Part shown: piece by piece, positions 1 to 63,892 of the stretch
Layout: the number at the start of each line of letters is the position of its first letter
Position numbering within the stretch: the first letter of the stretch is position 1
Source: Rattus norvegicus
Lineage: Eukaryota > Chordata > Mammalia > Rodentia > Muridae
Assembly (NCBI RefSeq): GCF_036323735.1
Contig: NC_086038.1
Location: forward strand, 25,462,001 to 25,526,000
Direction of reading: 5' to 3'
Length of the DNA stretch: 64,000 nt
The notes under the pieces: model-generated
What the model was told of the DNA's origin: nothing
Database searches by the model: none
What the model saw: the letters and a program-made list of their open reading frames with translations, nothing else
Position numbers and translations under genes: made by a program

Positions 1-905
1 CCCCACCCACTCGATTAGCTCCTTCTGGGTATCCAATTTACCAAGATGATTGCACTTTCGTCTGGTAAACCTAAGGAACTGAGACAATTCTATAATGTTT
101 ACATAAGGAAGGCATTTATTTGTTTAAAAACAACTACTTATATTTGTTTTAGAAGAAAATAAATAAACCACCCTGATGTATTGCTTAAAAATTCAAATGC
201 AGGCACTAGAGAGATAGCTAAGTGGTTTAGAGTGCTGTATACTGTTCTGCAGGACCTGGGCTAAATTCCAACGCCCACCTAGTGGCTCACAACCCTCTGT
301 AACACTAGTTCCAGAGGATGCATCCCCCTCCGTGAGCACCAGGCACACACACAGGACACAGACGTCCCTGCAACCAAAACACCAACAGACACAATCTAAA
401 TTAAAAAACTGCTACTGGTCAGGGAGTGGTGACACAGACCTCGTTCCCAGCACCCCAGCGGCAGAGACATGTGGTTTCCTGAGAGTCTGAGGACAGCCCG
501 GTTCTTATAAAGTAAGTTCCATGTTAACCAGGACACTATCTCAAAAAAAAAAACCCAACCAGATATTATAGAGCAGACAGACTACTTTCAATTCTCCTTA
601 CAATTTCCTGTTTATTTCCCTCTGGGTCTCTAACAGTGCACAGTGCTCAAAAAAAAATTTTTTTTTTGTTCTTAGTTCCCCTTTACAGTCTTAAAGATCA
701 CTGAGGCCCAAAAGAAGGCTTTTCGTTGTCTCCTCCCCCTCCTTTCTCTTCTTCCTCTGCCTCCCCTCCCTTCCTGTGCAGAAACAAGCAGTCCACCACG
801 GAGCTTACTGTCTCTGGCCCAGAAATTTTGTTTACATGAGTTATAATTACATATCACATTAGAAATGAAAAGTACAGAATGTTCCAAATATTCATTTATT
901 TTAAA

Positions 906-930
906 ATGTTGTTGTTGTTGTTGTTGATGT

Positions 931-967
<37 letters not shown>

Positions 968-968
968 A
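906..968 (+). repeat. (GTT)n(GAT)n microsatellite
   Basis: About six GTT units followed by about a dozen GAT units. Confidence 0.95.
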
Positions 969-3417
969 AACAGGTCAACTCTAAATAATTTGACGGAGAA
1001 TATTTTTCCAAATCAAAAAACCTTAGCAAGTAGAGTGGCATTGCTTTATAATATGTATGATATGTATGTGTGTTATATGTTGTATGTATATGTGTGAATT
1101 CACTTCTGTGCTCGGTGTATTGTAATGTTCTGTTGGGACTGAAGTCACCTAGTACTGAGGTGTCAGTACTGATAGGGGATTGGATTAGAAACAGAAGTGT
1201 TTCTCAGTCTTTCGGCTAACCTTCCTAAAGGTTAGCCGCAGGGGGAAACCTGAACTCTACCAAAGAACTTTTGTCCCCCATGTGCTAAAACCCAGTGGGT
1301 CATTTTGAACGCCACATGGACAATATCTTCCATTTGTTGTCTGGGAAATGAAGAATGCAGATCTTCCAAAACATGGCATTGAAAATCATTTGTCAAATCA
1401 TTGACTTCATTAAAAAAAAAATAACCAAAACTCTAAGATAGTAGAAAAACCTAAACTCACTGTGGGAGACACATAAGTTTTCTGGTTTCTCCTGGGAAAG
1501 ACATTTTTTTAAATCTATCAGCAACAAATACCATCTGCTGTGCTTACTTGAGATGACAAATTTGCTCCCTTTGATTGGTAACCCAGGTCTGAGTGTCCAT
1601 ATCCAGTCTATCAGATTTCAAATTAAATTTCAAGTTAAAAGATCACGTCGCACATTAAACAGTTTAACCTTCAGTTCAAGCACAGCATCCCACTCCACCA
1701 CCCAGAATATTAAAAATGTAGACTCAAGGTAAAGATTCAATAAAAAACTGCTGGGTGTGGTGGCACATCCCTTTCATTCCAGCACCTGGGAAGAAGAAGG
1801 TAACCTGGGCTACATAGTGAGTTCTAGGCCAGCCCAGGTTGCATAGTGAGACCCTGCCTCCAAAGAGGGTGGGGGGGCAGTTGATAAAAACTAATGATTT
1901 TTGCTGCTTTGTTGAGATCCGTTCTTTGTGGGTGTGGTGGGCCCACGACCAGTCGGCTCTGTGACATGCTTCCGTTAATGTGGCTGAAGCACTCCCAGCT
2001 CCCTTACTATGGCTTTTGCCGCATCAGGGCAAATTCGAATACAAAGGGCAAATAACCTCGCTTTTGTTCTCACAGAAAGTGAGAGACGTTAGTTCAGCGA
2101 TATGCTTCTGAAGCCGTTACTGAATGCACGCTGGTGTAAGCTGTTTTCTGTTGATTTCCATCTGTTGGCCATAGCAGCATCCCTGCATTAAACCAGCACC
2201 CCCTGCTTTCCTTTTGTGCTGCTTCAATCTATTGTTATATCAAAAATATTGAGTGGTTAGTTGCTTGTTACTGGGAAAGTGTATGTCACTCTACAGCCTT
2301 CTGGGGTACGTCCCATTCTTCTTTCTTTACGTAGCACCTCACTGTTATCAGAGGACTGACTTCAAAATCCCCTGTCTACACCAAGGTCTATAATGCTTGA
2401 GTCCCCTACATGAAGATATGCATTTTATTTGTTATTTATTGTCCTGTATATTCTCTTTCAGGTCATGATGACTGGGGCTAAGCCCAAGGCCTCTTGTATG
2501 GGAGGCAGTTACCTGGTCACTTAGCTGTGACCCCAGACTGTCCCTTTAAACTGTGTCTTGTTAACGTGGGAGGATTGCATCTTTAGGGTTGGAGAGGAAA
2601 GAGAGGCTAACAGACGTGAGAGTAGGGTGGGAGAGACCTATGGTGGAAATGAGGGGTGGGGCGGTAGAGGAGGAACATGTCAGAACAAATGCATTGTCCC
2701 ATGTGTGCAGAGAGGGACTCTGGTTGCTAATTTAAAAGTTCATTTTAAAGGCCCTGCACAGTGGCACGTGACTTTAATCCTAGCCCTTGGGAATCAGAGT
2801 CAGGCAGATCTCTGTGACTCTAAAGCCAGCGTTGTGTTGTCTACACTGTGAATTCCAGGCAAGCTAGGAATACACAATGAAACCCTGTGTCAAATAAACA
2901 AACAAATAAACAAACAAATTTTTATATATTTAATGTATCAAATATATTTTAATATTTAAATATATAATAGGTAGAATACATGTGTATAAATTATTATATA
3001 TAATATATCAAGAGAGCTCAGCTACAGTAAGGTGATGATTAGAATTTATCCCTAGGAGCCAAGCAGTGATGGCCCCCACCTTTAATCCCAACCCTTGGAA
3101 GGCAGAGGCAGTTGAATCTTTTGAGTTCGAGTCCTCTGACCTCCACGCATGCTATAGGGCACACACACAAATTAATAAATATAAAAAAAGTTGAATACAA
3201 AAAGGAAAAGATACCTAAAGTAATAAATGCTATTCTAATAGTTGTTATTGGATATTGGAAAAATAATAACCCAAGAAATTTTATGCAACCCACCCCTGCA
3301 GATATGATACCCACCCCTGCTCCATGGAATCCTCGGCTGCATAAACATAACTACAGAAGGACAGATCGTTTCTTCTTTCTGACATAATTTATTATTGACT
3401 GGGTTCTTGGTGGTGGT

Positions 3418-3577
3418 TTCTTTTTGCAGGGGGACAGGCTTGGAGGCAGAGTTTCTCTGTGTATCCCTAGCTGAGTTGGAACTCACTCTGTAGACCAGGC
3501 CAGCCTTGAACTCAGAAATCTGCCTACCTTTGCCTCCCGAGTGCTGGGATTAAAGGCGTGAGCCATCAACGCTGGCT
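3418..3577 (-). mobile_element. B1 SINE
   Basis: Reverse complement of B1 (GAACTCACTCTGTAGACCAG; CTGGGATTAAAGGCGTGAGC). Confidence 0.85.
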
Positions 3578-4214
3578 ATTGGTGATGGCTTCTTTGTCCG
3601 TATTTGTTTGAACATGAAACAAATTGGAATCGATTCCACCATCAGTTGGTGAAACTTCAAAAGCAGCCTGGTCCGTGAGGTAAAGCCCTTCAGTTTCCCC
3701 CAGAGAAACCCCTCCTGAAGCCCTTCTTTCCCTTGCTCCCCTCTGGGACCTCTGCTTGCTCTGCCTGCAGTCAGCCCTCCTGGGACAATGGCTGGCTGCT
3801 CAGCTTGGGGAGAGTGACCTGGAGTGGAGGCTCATCTCCCAATCTTGTAACCTTTCCCCAATTTACGTTTTATGTCCTCTCCACTGCTGACAGCATCTCT
3901 CGGTCCATGACCCAGTTCTCTGGGATCTGGCTGCTCAGTGTGTCTTTCACTGACAGCCCCAAGGAAATACTGGATTTGCATCTCGCCTCTGTCCACCTTC
4001 CCATAGCGCCTGAAGGCTAATGTCTGCTCTCACTGAGTTCTTTTAGTTTCTGTGGCTTTATGCCTTTAAAAAGTTCTTTTATTCTGCAATCTCAGCATTC
4101 AGAATGTGGGGTCAGAAGGATGAGGAAATTCATGGTTGTCCTTGTCCACATTACCAAGTTTTAAAACTTGCCTTGGCTTGGAGAGACTCTGTTCCAACAC
4201 TCTTGTGCAGGAAC

Positions 4215-4277
<63 letters not shown>

Positions 4278-4281
4278 AGGA

Positions 4282-4321
<40 letters not shown>

Positions 4322-4337
4322 GAGAAAGAGAGAAAGG
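4215..4337 (+). repeat. Purine microsatellite (GAAA)n(GA)n(GAAA)n
   Basis: About 120 nt almost entirely of G and A on the + strand. Confidence 0.97.
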
Positions 4338-5573
4338 CAGACATCTTTTTAGACTCATTTTCTGGGTATTTGAAATGGAAAGTAATGATGATAAATACGC
4401 TTAATACATGGTGTTTGATCAAAATTCCCGTGTTCCAGGTTAATTCACTCCTCACAGTCTGGGTTAGCTGTGTGCCCCAGCAGCTGTGTGAACCTGTCTT
4501 GGCAGTCACAGGTCCAGTGTCTGCTGCTGGGAGATAGGTGGGGAATCTGATGAGGCAAACAAACACCCACAAAACATCAACCATGAACGTTTTCCATCAT
4601 TTTGTTTGCTCATTCGACAAGTCCATCCACTTTCTTGTTCCGAGCACATATCAGGGCACGACTGTAATGATGAGTTGTTATGGTAACTATGACAGATGAA
4701 GTCTTCCTGTGGGCTTCGAAACGTAGGGAAGGAGGTCAGACAGTGACCAAGTAAGTTTATATGATTTCAAATAGTAAGAGATACTGAGAGGATGATGGAT
4801 GAACGTACCATGCTTTGGATGTAAATGTCCCCATGGGTTTATGTAGTGAATGGTTGGTCGTCTAGTTCCTGTTGCCATGTTGGATTAGGAACTTTAGGAA
4901 GTAGGCTCAGTTGGAGGATTGTTGGAAGTGGCTTAGGATGCTTTCCACCATATAGTGAAAGGCCTCTTCCAACTCCTGCTGCCATAATTTATGTTCTGCC
5001 CAAGTGCATGGGGTCAAGTAAACAAGAACTAAACCCCTTGAAATTGTAAGCCAAGGTAAATCTTTCCTCCTTTGTGTTGTTAGCCAAGGTGTTTTGGTCA
5101 CTGCTACTGGAAAGTAACTAATGCCTGGATTAGCATGACAGAATGAATATAAAGAGGTCACCCAGGGAAAAGGATGTGAGAAGCTTCTCCCAGAAAGTGA
5201 CATTTAAGCTGTGGTCTCATTTAGTGAGACTTAGGTAAAAACTAGTTATTATTCTATCTCGCCTGTATAAAAGACACAAGAACCTGGTATTTTATTTAGA
5301 AGCTGTAAGCCTAGATTGGGCAAGTTGTAAGCTATTGTAACTTACATTCCAGCCATAGGTCCCTTGTTACTTGCTGTTTGAGTCCCACCCGGGCCATTCC
5401 CAAGGTCCATTTCTCCTGGTCATGTGTTCATGACCCATCTGGGCCTCAAGGCAACCTTATCCCCATCCCTCCCCACTCCTTCCTCCTTCCTCTTCTGGTC
5501 TCTACTGAGACAGCTCACTCGATCTTCAAGTCCCGCCTTTCTCTACTGCCCAATCACTATTGCCCACTCTAGC

Positions 5574-5685
5574 TTTTTTTTTTTTTTTTTTTTTTTTTGG
5601 TTCTTTTTTTTCGGAGCTGGGGACCGAACCCAGGGCCTTGCGTTTCCTAGGTAAGCACTCTACCACTGAGCTAAATCCCCAGCCC
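5574..5685 (-). mobile_element. ID SINE
   Basis: Reverse complement of the BC1-derived ID body, with a poly(T) head containing the interruption GGTTC. It is flanked by copies of CCACTCTAGC (ending 5573 and 5696), a target-site duplication. Confidence 0.93.
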
Positions 5686-6229
5686 CCCACTCTAGCATTT
5701 TATTAACCGATTAACTTTTAAATTGGGGAGCAAGGTTTACATAACCAAGTCTGGCGCATGTGATAATTCTCTCCTCTGGGGGCAACCAGGTCTTGGAATA
5801 TAGAATATAACATTTGTATACACAGCACCAGACCAAGCCCCAACAAACATATCTTTGTGAAGATCTGGGGCAGGTGGTTTTAGGGATCACAAAAATTCCA
5901 CAGTGAAGACAGATGTGGGAATACATACATGTTATAGTACTCAGAAGGTGGAGGCAGGACAAAAATCCAAGGTTGGCCTGTGTAACATGACAGTTTCAAA
6001 GCTGGTAAGATCCTATGCCAGGGTCTGGAGGAAGATGACTCAGAGGGTAAAGGCACCTATCACCAGGTCTGATGACCTGAGTTCAATTCCTGGGATCCAC
6101 ACGGTGGAAGGAGAGAACTGACTTCCACAAGCTGTCCTCTGACCTGCACACAAGTGCTGTAGCAGTCATGCTATCCCACGCGTTAGCCTTTTTACAAATG
6201 TAATAAGACCCCCTATTAATGAAAATACC

Positions 6230-6413
6230 GGGGCTGGAGAGATGGCTCAGAGGTTAAGAGCACAGACTGCTCTTCCAGAGGTCCTGAGTTCAAATCCCAG
6301 CAACCACATGGTGGCTCACAACCATCTGTAATGGGATCTGCTCTTCTGGTGTGTCTGAAGATAACTACAGTGTACTTACATATAATGAATAAATCTTTAA
6401 AAAAAAAAAAAAA
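6230..6413 (+). mobile_element. B2 SINE
   Basis: GGGGCTGGAGAGATGGCTCA head, CCAGCAACCACATGGTGGCT body and A-rich tail. Flanked by GAAAATACC (6221-6229 and 6414-6422). Confidence 0.92.
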
Positions 6414-7445
6414 GAAAATACCAAATACATAAATATTTGTGGAAGAGCTCAGTGTACTTACAGAATAGAAAGGTCAATGTGGCTGAGACAGGAGAGGGAG
6501 GGAGATGAGAGGGAGACTCAGGGCTGAGAAAGCAGATTTGGAGGTGGAGGTATACTTGACACTGAGGGGTAACAGAAGACACCAAAGGAGAAAGTAGACA
6601 GAGCCGTGCTGAGCTCTGCAGATGCTTCAGGAGTGCAGAAGGTACTGTCCTTGGAGAGGCAGACTATTCCCTATGAAGATAAAAATCAAAAGTTTACAAT
6701 CCAGTGAAATTAGCGAGACAAACAGAACTTCAAAACAGCGACTCCAAGAAGATCATATACAACCAGAACTTTCAGGATGTAAGATAAATCTTATTTTTTA
6801 AAGGTGGAGTTAGAAAACATACTAATCATTGGTGTATATGTGTGAGTTTGTATGCAGGGTAACAAAACAGCGTCCATGAAGGACAGAAGAGCATCCGGCC
6901 CCGCAGAGCTGGGATCCCCAGTGGTTGGGAGCTCCATGCTTGGAACTGGATTCAGGTTTCTCTAACTCGCAGCAGCTCTTAAACTCTGAGCCAGTTCACC
7001 AGTATAATTATAATATAGATAAACCAGTAGGAGTCACTTTTCGATTCCTGGAGTAAAATATCATTGTGGTTTGAACTCTTCTTCATTGTGGTGTCAACTC
7101 TTCTTGCTGTTAAAATCAAATAATACCAAACCAACGGTTTACTTCACATTCTGACTCAAAGCTTGTCGGTCCTTCTCAGGAACTAGCTGGGCCATCTCTG
7201 CTACTGAGCCTTTGATGTTATTCAGTTTTATGTGTTTGTTTTGGTTTGGTGTTTGTTGTAGTTGTTTTGAGGCAGGGTCTCCTGTAGCTCAGGCTGACCT
7301 CCACCTTACTAGAGCCTAGGGTGACCTTGAACCTCTGACATTGCCACCTCTATCTCCTGAGTGTTGGGATGACAGGTAAATGCCACCAAGCCTGACGACT
7401 CTCTGGTGTCTGTTGTGTCTGACAACGGTATTCCCGTCCTTACAG

Positions 7446-58120
<50,675 letters not shown>

Positions 58121-59150
58121 GGATGTCCGGGTGCCTGCTGTGAGAGAGTGGACTGTGGGGGAGGGGAAGGAAGACTGACGACATGCAGTGGTTTCCAAAC
58201 AACTGGATTTGAATGAGTTTCCATCCTGCTGGACCCATGGCAAGAAGTGTTTTAAGTGAGTTGGCTGAGGGAAAGATGTCAGGCTGTGTATCTTAAAGAT
58301 ACCAGTAGACAACATACCCAAACCAAAGATAACCACACCACTGCTACCACAGCTTTTGGTGGGGGGTAGGGAGCTAGCATGCTCCCCCACCTGGTATGCT
58401 AGGGACCCTAGGCCCAAGTAGGAGCAATCAGGAGCCACAGCCAGGGCTGAAAGAAGTTAGCAACTTTAGGATAGAGGCAAAGGCGGGGAGCTCATTGCCA
58501 CCTTTCATGGGTTACATCCATATCAGCCATCCTGGTAAATCCATTAAATGAACTCCCTCTTAATCTTAGAGGATCTTGCTATAGGCACCCCCCATCCCCG
58601 AAGCGACAAAACACTTTGCATTATCTATCATACCTGTGGAGTCACGTGATAAGCCAAAATGTGCCTGAGATTTAAAGAAACCAAAAAACAAAAGCAAGAG
58701 TTTATTAGACAGTCAGATTTCCCACTCTGCTTGTTTTGTGGTCAAAACAAGGCTCCCACCAGCCTATCAGTGCCATTTTAGGCAGAAAGCCACACCCACC
58801 TCCATCCCTAGTGCCTAGATGGGTACTGAGCACAATGGAGACCTTCGAAACACATCTGCTGGGTAATGACTCCTAGATCATTCAGTTTCTACCGTTCTTA
58901 GCTAGTCCAAACATGGCCCCGGGAATGGTTGTCACAGCAGTCTGCTGCAGGCAAGCCAGGGCTGTGAACTGGAAATGTCTGTTGTCATTTCCCTTCACTC
59001 AAATCTCGGGTGTCCTCTCTGTGCCAGGTGCCCCTCAGCTGGCATCCTTCTCAAGTGGCTTTAGTAATTTCTTAGAAAGGCTTGAAACTTCCTTTGTTTC
59101 AAGGCAAGGATTTCCAGTATAGAAATAAATTCATTTACTCAAAACAAAAC
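58121..59150 (+). other. Mypn: Mypn 3' untranslated region (end estimated)
   Basis: Repeat-free sequence follows the stop codon for about 1 kb, with no long reading frame in the Mypn frame. The end is placed just after the AATAAA at 59124-59129, which is followed by A-rich and then GT/T-containing sequence (TGTGTGTCTACTCTGTC at about 59153). A variant ATTAAA at 58543-58548 could give a shorter form. Rodent SINE sequence begins only after about 59210, which fits a UTR ending near 59150. Confidence 0.8.
59124..59129 (+). promoter_or_regulatory. Mypn: Probable Mypn polyadenylation signal AATAAA
   Basis: Canonical hexamer about 1 kb past the stop codon. It is followed within 30 nt by sequence containing TGTGTGTC, a GU-rich downstream element. 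It is the first AATAAA in the 3' UTR. Confidence 0.7.
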
Positions 59151-59468
59151 AAATGTGTGTCTACTCTGTCTAAGATCCTGTGTTAGGTACTGTGGGAGAC
59201 TTGAAAATAAAAATAAAGGGCAAGAGAGCTGGTTTAACAGCTAAAAGGTGCTTGCTGCCAAGACTGGGAGCCTGAGTTTGAGTCCTAGAACCCACAGAAA
59301 CCCATTCTCTTGGTGAAAGATGAACTTCTGCAAGTTGTCCTCTAGTCTGCATACATACTCTTTGGTGCCCATGCACCAGAAATAAGCAAGACATAGGCTC
59401 TGCCCTCCAGAGCTCACAACCTGATTAACAGGAAGATAATATGTATTTAAGGCATTGAATATTGCTTC

Positions 59469-59649
59469 TTTTTTTTTAAGATTTATTTTATATATGACTA
59501 CATTGTAGCGGTCTTCAGAAACACTAGAAAAGGGCATCGGATCCCATTATAGATGGTTGTGAGCCACCATGTGGTTGCTGGGATTTGAACTCAGGACCTC
59601 TGGAAGAGCAGTCGGTGTGCTTAACCACTGAGCCATCTCTCCAGCCCCT
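59469..59649 (-). mobile_element. B2 SINE
   Basis: Reverse-complement B2, first of three - strand copies within 900 bp. Confidence 0.9.
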
Positions 59650-59904
59650 GTAATATTGCTTCTTGAGTCAAAGATCTGGCCTTTGGAAAATGAAAGTCTC
59701 CAGTGTTCTTCATCCAATTTTTTTTATAACAAAATCTTGTCAAGCCAGGCATTGTGGTCTATGCTCATAACTCTAGCACTTGGGAAGCTGAGACAGGAGG
59801 ATTAAGAGTGCAAAATCAGCTTCTACTTCTCAGGGAGTTTGGAACCAGCCTGGGCTACATGAGACTCCATTTCTTCTTCTTCTTTTTTTTTTCTTCTTTT
59901 TTAT

Positions 59905-60096
59905 TTTTTTTTTAAAGATTTATTTATTCATGTATTATATATAAGTACACTGTAGCTGTCTTCAGATACACCAGAAGAGGGCACCAGACCTGATTATAGA
60001 TGGTTGTGAGCCACCATGTGGTTGCTGGGAATTGAACTCAGGACCTCTGGAAGAGCAGTGGGGCGCTCTTAACCGCTGAGCCATCTCTCCAGCCCT
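59905..60096 (-). mobile_element. B2 SINE
   Basis: Reverse-complement B2 from the T-rich tail to GAGCCATCTCTCCAGCCC. Confidence 0.9.
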
Positions 60097-60119
60097 TTTT
60101 TTTTTTTTTAAAGATTTTC

Positions 60120-60170
60120 TTCTTTTTTAAAGATAGATTTATTTATTTATTTGTTTATTTATTTATTTGT

Positions 60171-60205
<35 letters not shown>

Positions 60206-60358
60206 TATAAGTACACTGTAGCTGTCTTCAGACACACCAGAAGAGGGCATCAGATCCCATTACAGATGTTTGTGAGCCACCATGCGGTTGCTGGGAATTG
60301 AACTCAGGACCTCAAGAACAGCCAGTGCTCTTAACTTCTGAGCCATCTCTCCAGCCCA
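60120..60358 (-). mobile_element. B2 SINE with ATTT-expanded tail
   Basis: Reverse-complement B2. Its tail contains an ATTT array (60130-60206). Confidence 0.9.
60130..60206 (+). repeat. (ATTT)n microsatellite
   Basis: ATTT array with a few GTTT units, in the tail of a - strand B2. Confidence 0.95.
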
Positions 60359-60384
60359 AGGCCTCGTTTCAAAAAATCAAAACC

Positions 60385-60464
60385 GGGGTTGGGGATTTAG
60401 CTCAGTGGTAGAGCGCTTGCCTAGCAAGCGCAAGGCCCTGGGTTCGGTCCCCAGCTCCGAAAAA
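60385..60464 (+). mobile_element. ID SINE, young copy
   Basis: Full-length GGGGTTGGGGATTTAGCTCA body with a short A-tail. AAAAAATCAAAACC is repeated at 60371-60384 and 60465-60478. It lies downstream of Mypn. Confidence 0.94.
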
Positions 60465-60924
60465 AAAAAATCAAAACCAACCAGGTACAATGATCCATAT
60501 CTATAATCTCAGCACTCAGGTGGCAGAGGCAGTCGGATCTCTGTGAGTTCTAGGACAGCCTGGTTTACACAGGAAATTCCGTGTCAGCCAGGAATACTCA
60601 GGACCACGGTGCTTTTAAAAAGGGGTCTTACAGAAAATAAAAAAGACTGGAGATATGGCTCAGTTGGTAAAGCACTTGCCGTGTAAGCATGAAGACTGAG
60701 TGTCATACTCCAGGATCCACAAAAAAGCAGAGTGAGGTATCATGGACGTATAATGCACAGAAAGACAGGAGAGGCCCTGACGCCTGCCAGCCAGATAGTC
60801 TAGCTCAGTGGTGATAGTCCGGGTTCAGTGAGAGACCTTGTCTCAAGAAAAAAAGGCAGTGAGCAATTGAAGCTGTCACTAGTGTTGATCTCTAGCTTTC
60901 CCACACAGACGCACTCGAGTGCGT

Positions 60925-60927
<3 letters not shown>

Positions 60928-60972
<45 letters not shown>
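60928..60972 (+). repeat. (CA)n microsatellite
   Basis: About 22 CA units. Confidence 0.95.
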
Positions 60973-60974
<2 letters not shown>

Positions 60975-61606
60975 CTTTTAAGCACATTCAAAAATGTTGT
61001 TCTTTTCAGTTTCGAGTAAAAGTTTACATCCTTAGGAAATACAGATCCCAGTTAGTGAGCCTTGCTTTCCATTTCACATATGCAGTGACTGTCAACTTTA
61101 TTTGTACATGGGGCAAGACATGCCCAGCAGCCCAGTAGAATTCAGATGACAACCTGAAGGAGTCTGTTCTCTCCTTCAACCACAAAAATCCCAGGGACCA
61201 AACCCAGGTCGTCAGGCTTGGCAGCAAGTCCTGCTACCCACTGAGCCATCTTGTCAGCCCTAGGGGACACTTCAATCTCACACAGAATGTACTAATAAGT
61301 TGTTTCCATAGTGGTATTTGGAATGAAATCCCTACAACCAAAATCCACTTTCTAAATTCTGAAAACGCCTCTGGAATATGTATATGAAATATGACCGCCA
61401 CTATGCCTGGCTCTTGTCCTATGTATTCTAACTCCTATTTTAAACTTGGGATATATATTCAAGTATGTGATATATATATTATCACCACCACCATTTTATC
61501 CACTCCTGTTAAGCATGGCCCACAAATACCCTTCATCTCAGATGCCAGTTCACTGAGTGTTTTTTAAATCTTGTCATTTGATCAAGAACTAAGATAGATA
61601 TTATAT

Positions 61607-61629
61607 TTGGCACTAGGTGGCGCTGTGTC
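61607..61629 (+). promoter_or_regulatory. Candidate CTCF-binding motif
   Basis: TTGGCACTAGGTGGCGCTGT closely follows the known CTCF core (CCACNAGGTGGCGCT-like), including the invariant AGGTGGCGCT part. It lies about 2.5 kb past the Mypn poly(A) signal in non-SINE sequence. Judged by eye only. Confidence 0.55.
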
Positions 61630-61709
61630 ACTCAAAATGCGACAAGCCTCAATTCCAGCTTGTGCTATTGGGTTGTTTTATATCATCAAGGTTTCACCAA
61701 GTCTCACCA

Positions 61710-61840
61710 CTACTGGGTAATCATTCATTGTAGGGGGCTGTCCTGTGTACTGTATGATACTTTACCTCCTGCCCCCAGAACTGTCACTACCCCAACCTGT
61801 GGTGACCCCAATCTCGTGCATAACTGGCTGTTCCCTGACA
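61710..61840 (-). mobile_element. MER5A-like DNA transposon fragment
   Basis: Reverse of MER5A: GTAGGGGGCTGTCCTGTGTA followed by a decayed body up to CCCAGAACTGTCACTACCCC. Confidence 0.6.
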
Positions 61841-63847
61841 GGGCTCTGGATAACCTCCCATGGAGAATTGTTCCCATAGGAGTCAAACTGGCTTCTGTTG
61901 GGCCAGGTTCGGTGAAGACTCCTCAAATGATTCATGTTTGCCCTGCAAATGTGTAGTGGGTTGGCCTGATGGTGCTTGTATTTAATGCTAATACGGGTTC
62001 TTCAAGAAGCGGTTCCACACACTCAAAAACTGGCAGGTCATTAGTACTCGAGTAATACAATGTGAACCTTCTCCCTAATTTAAATCGTCAATAAAAGGCA
62101 AGAGCCTGTGATTTGGTTGTGGAGGGGAGCAGTGGGACTGGAGGCTCTCAAGTGGAAGTTGCAGGTATGGAGGGAAAGAGAGAAGAAAGTGGAAGAGAGG
62201 AGAAAGATGTCGTGGGTTAGGAGCCAAGAAAGCATGGCCCTGAGGGCTGGCCTTTTGGAGTTAAGAGCAGCCCAGAAGAAGCATAGTAAGTAGTGAGGAG
62301 TGGTGTTATCTATAGGAAATAGATTTTAATAGCATAGAGGGTAGATATCTGCCCAGCCTTAGTGCTAATAAAAGCTTTTATACATATAAAGGTCGTGTGG
62401 AACTGAATGATTAAAGGCAGGGAAGGAGCCCCTGGTTGAGATTAATGCTTACTTATGAACATTATGGTTATTTATTTTTAACCCCAGAAGCGGGAGAAGG
62501 CTACAGCTCAGTGAGAGAGCCCTGAAACCCATGAGATTCACTAGCCCCCTCCTTTGTCCCAGGACTAAACAGTACAGGCTACTGAGAGTAGATCTCGGGC
62601 ACGCCAAGCTTCGAAGAGCAGACCAGCCTGGGAAGAGTTTAGACCAACTGAGGCACTTAGAAAGGGCACTCTCCAACCTAACGATCTGCCTGCAGGCTGT
62701 GCAGTTGCTCCTGGTTCCCAGCTATTGTGAGCTGTCCCCTGTGCTAGGGTGGGCCTTGGCGACGCAGCTGCCTCTGAGTCACTTCTGCTTCTGTTCCCCA
62801 TGTTCCAGTAATGTTATGAATTGGCTATAAACTCAGAGCTGCTAGAGGAACCAAAAGCATGGGCAAATTCACTCAGAACCAACCTTACAAAGTCCTTCCA
62901 GAGCCCTTGGCTTACCCTGGGGTGAAATATTTGGAGTAGTGACTGACTGAGTTGAAAGTCAGTGTACCTCACCAGTGGGGTACCTAGCCGATTTTGTGCG
63001 AGCACTTCCCACGACACGTCGTCTTTTCTTGTTTGAAGTGGATCAGTGTTTCTGAGAGTTAATGACCGAAGAATCATCCTGCAAACTTGACAACTCAGGG
63101 CTTATCAGTATGCTTAAAAAGTTGCTCATATCATGTGGTTTTGTTTTAAAAATCTGTACAGTGCAAAAAAATTTGCATATTAGTTAAAAACATGTTCGCC
63201 TCTGATTTCTGCCTAATTACGTTAGTTAGCATTCGAGACGTTAGGGAACCGTGGACACATTGCCTTTTGTTAATATGGAGGTAATAGCCGCTTCGGACTC
63301 CCAAGAGCAATAGCCTCGAAGTTGCAAGGAATAGACAATGAACACGCACTCCGAATCTCTGGGGACTGTACAGGAAGTGCTGAGGCGTGAAGAAACGCCT
63401 TTAATGCCCAGCCTGCTCAAAGAATTTAACTCATGATTGAATAGAGAAATTAAAATTGCCGAATGTCATCTAACAATAAGTAATTTAAGGCTGAGATACT
63501 GCATGTGCATTTCCTTTTATTTTGGAGACAACCTCATTCTGTAGCCCAGGCTGATTCATTTCTTACTAATTAGAACAGGCTGGCCACAAATTCTGACTCC
63601 TCACACCTCAGCCTCGCCTTCCAAGTCCTGGGATTGCACGCTACCATGCCTGGCTGCGTGCATGCGTATGTGTGTGTCCGTGTGTGTATGCATGTGTGTT
63701 GTTTTTGGGAGAAGGTTTCATGTAGCCTAGGCTATTCACTGACCAGTTTGCTATGTAGCAGAGGATGACCTTGAACTAACTCTCTGCCTCCACCTCCTAG
63801 TGGTAGGATTACAAGAATGTGCCAACAGGTCCAGCTTCTGTGATTGG

Positions 63848-63849
<2 letters not shown>

Positions 63850-63892
<43 letters not shown>

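Larger units (their letters stand above)
1..7445 (+). other. Mypn: Intron upstream of the first visible Mypn exon
   Basis: No exon is recognisable. The stretch holds an old B2/B3-like SINE (about 200-405), B1-type pieces (about 414-550, 1745-1870, 2743-2885, 3055-3160 and a clear - strand copy 3418-3577), a GTT/GAT repeat (906-968), an AT-rich run (2915-3010), a purine microsatellite (4215-4337), a - strand ID element (5574-5685), B3-like (6028-6185) and B2 (6230-6413) elements and a - strand SINE fragment (about 6845-6990). The block 1890-2300 is free of recognisable repeats. 4345-5570 and 6600-7400 show nothing I can name apart from short SINE scraps. Confidence 0.75.

Noticed and set aside
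62531..62830. Overlapping frames on both strands downstream of Mypn
   Set aside because: Under 100 codons, no recognisable domain, no splice or promoter support. Possibly a decayed repeat.
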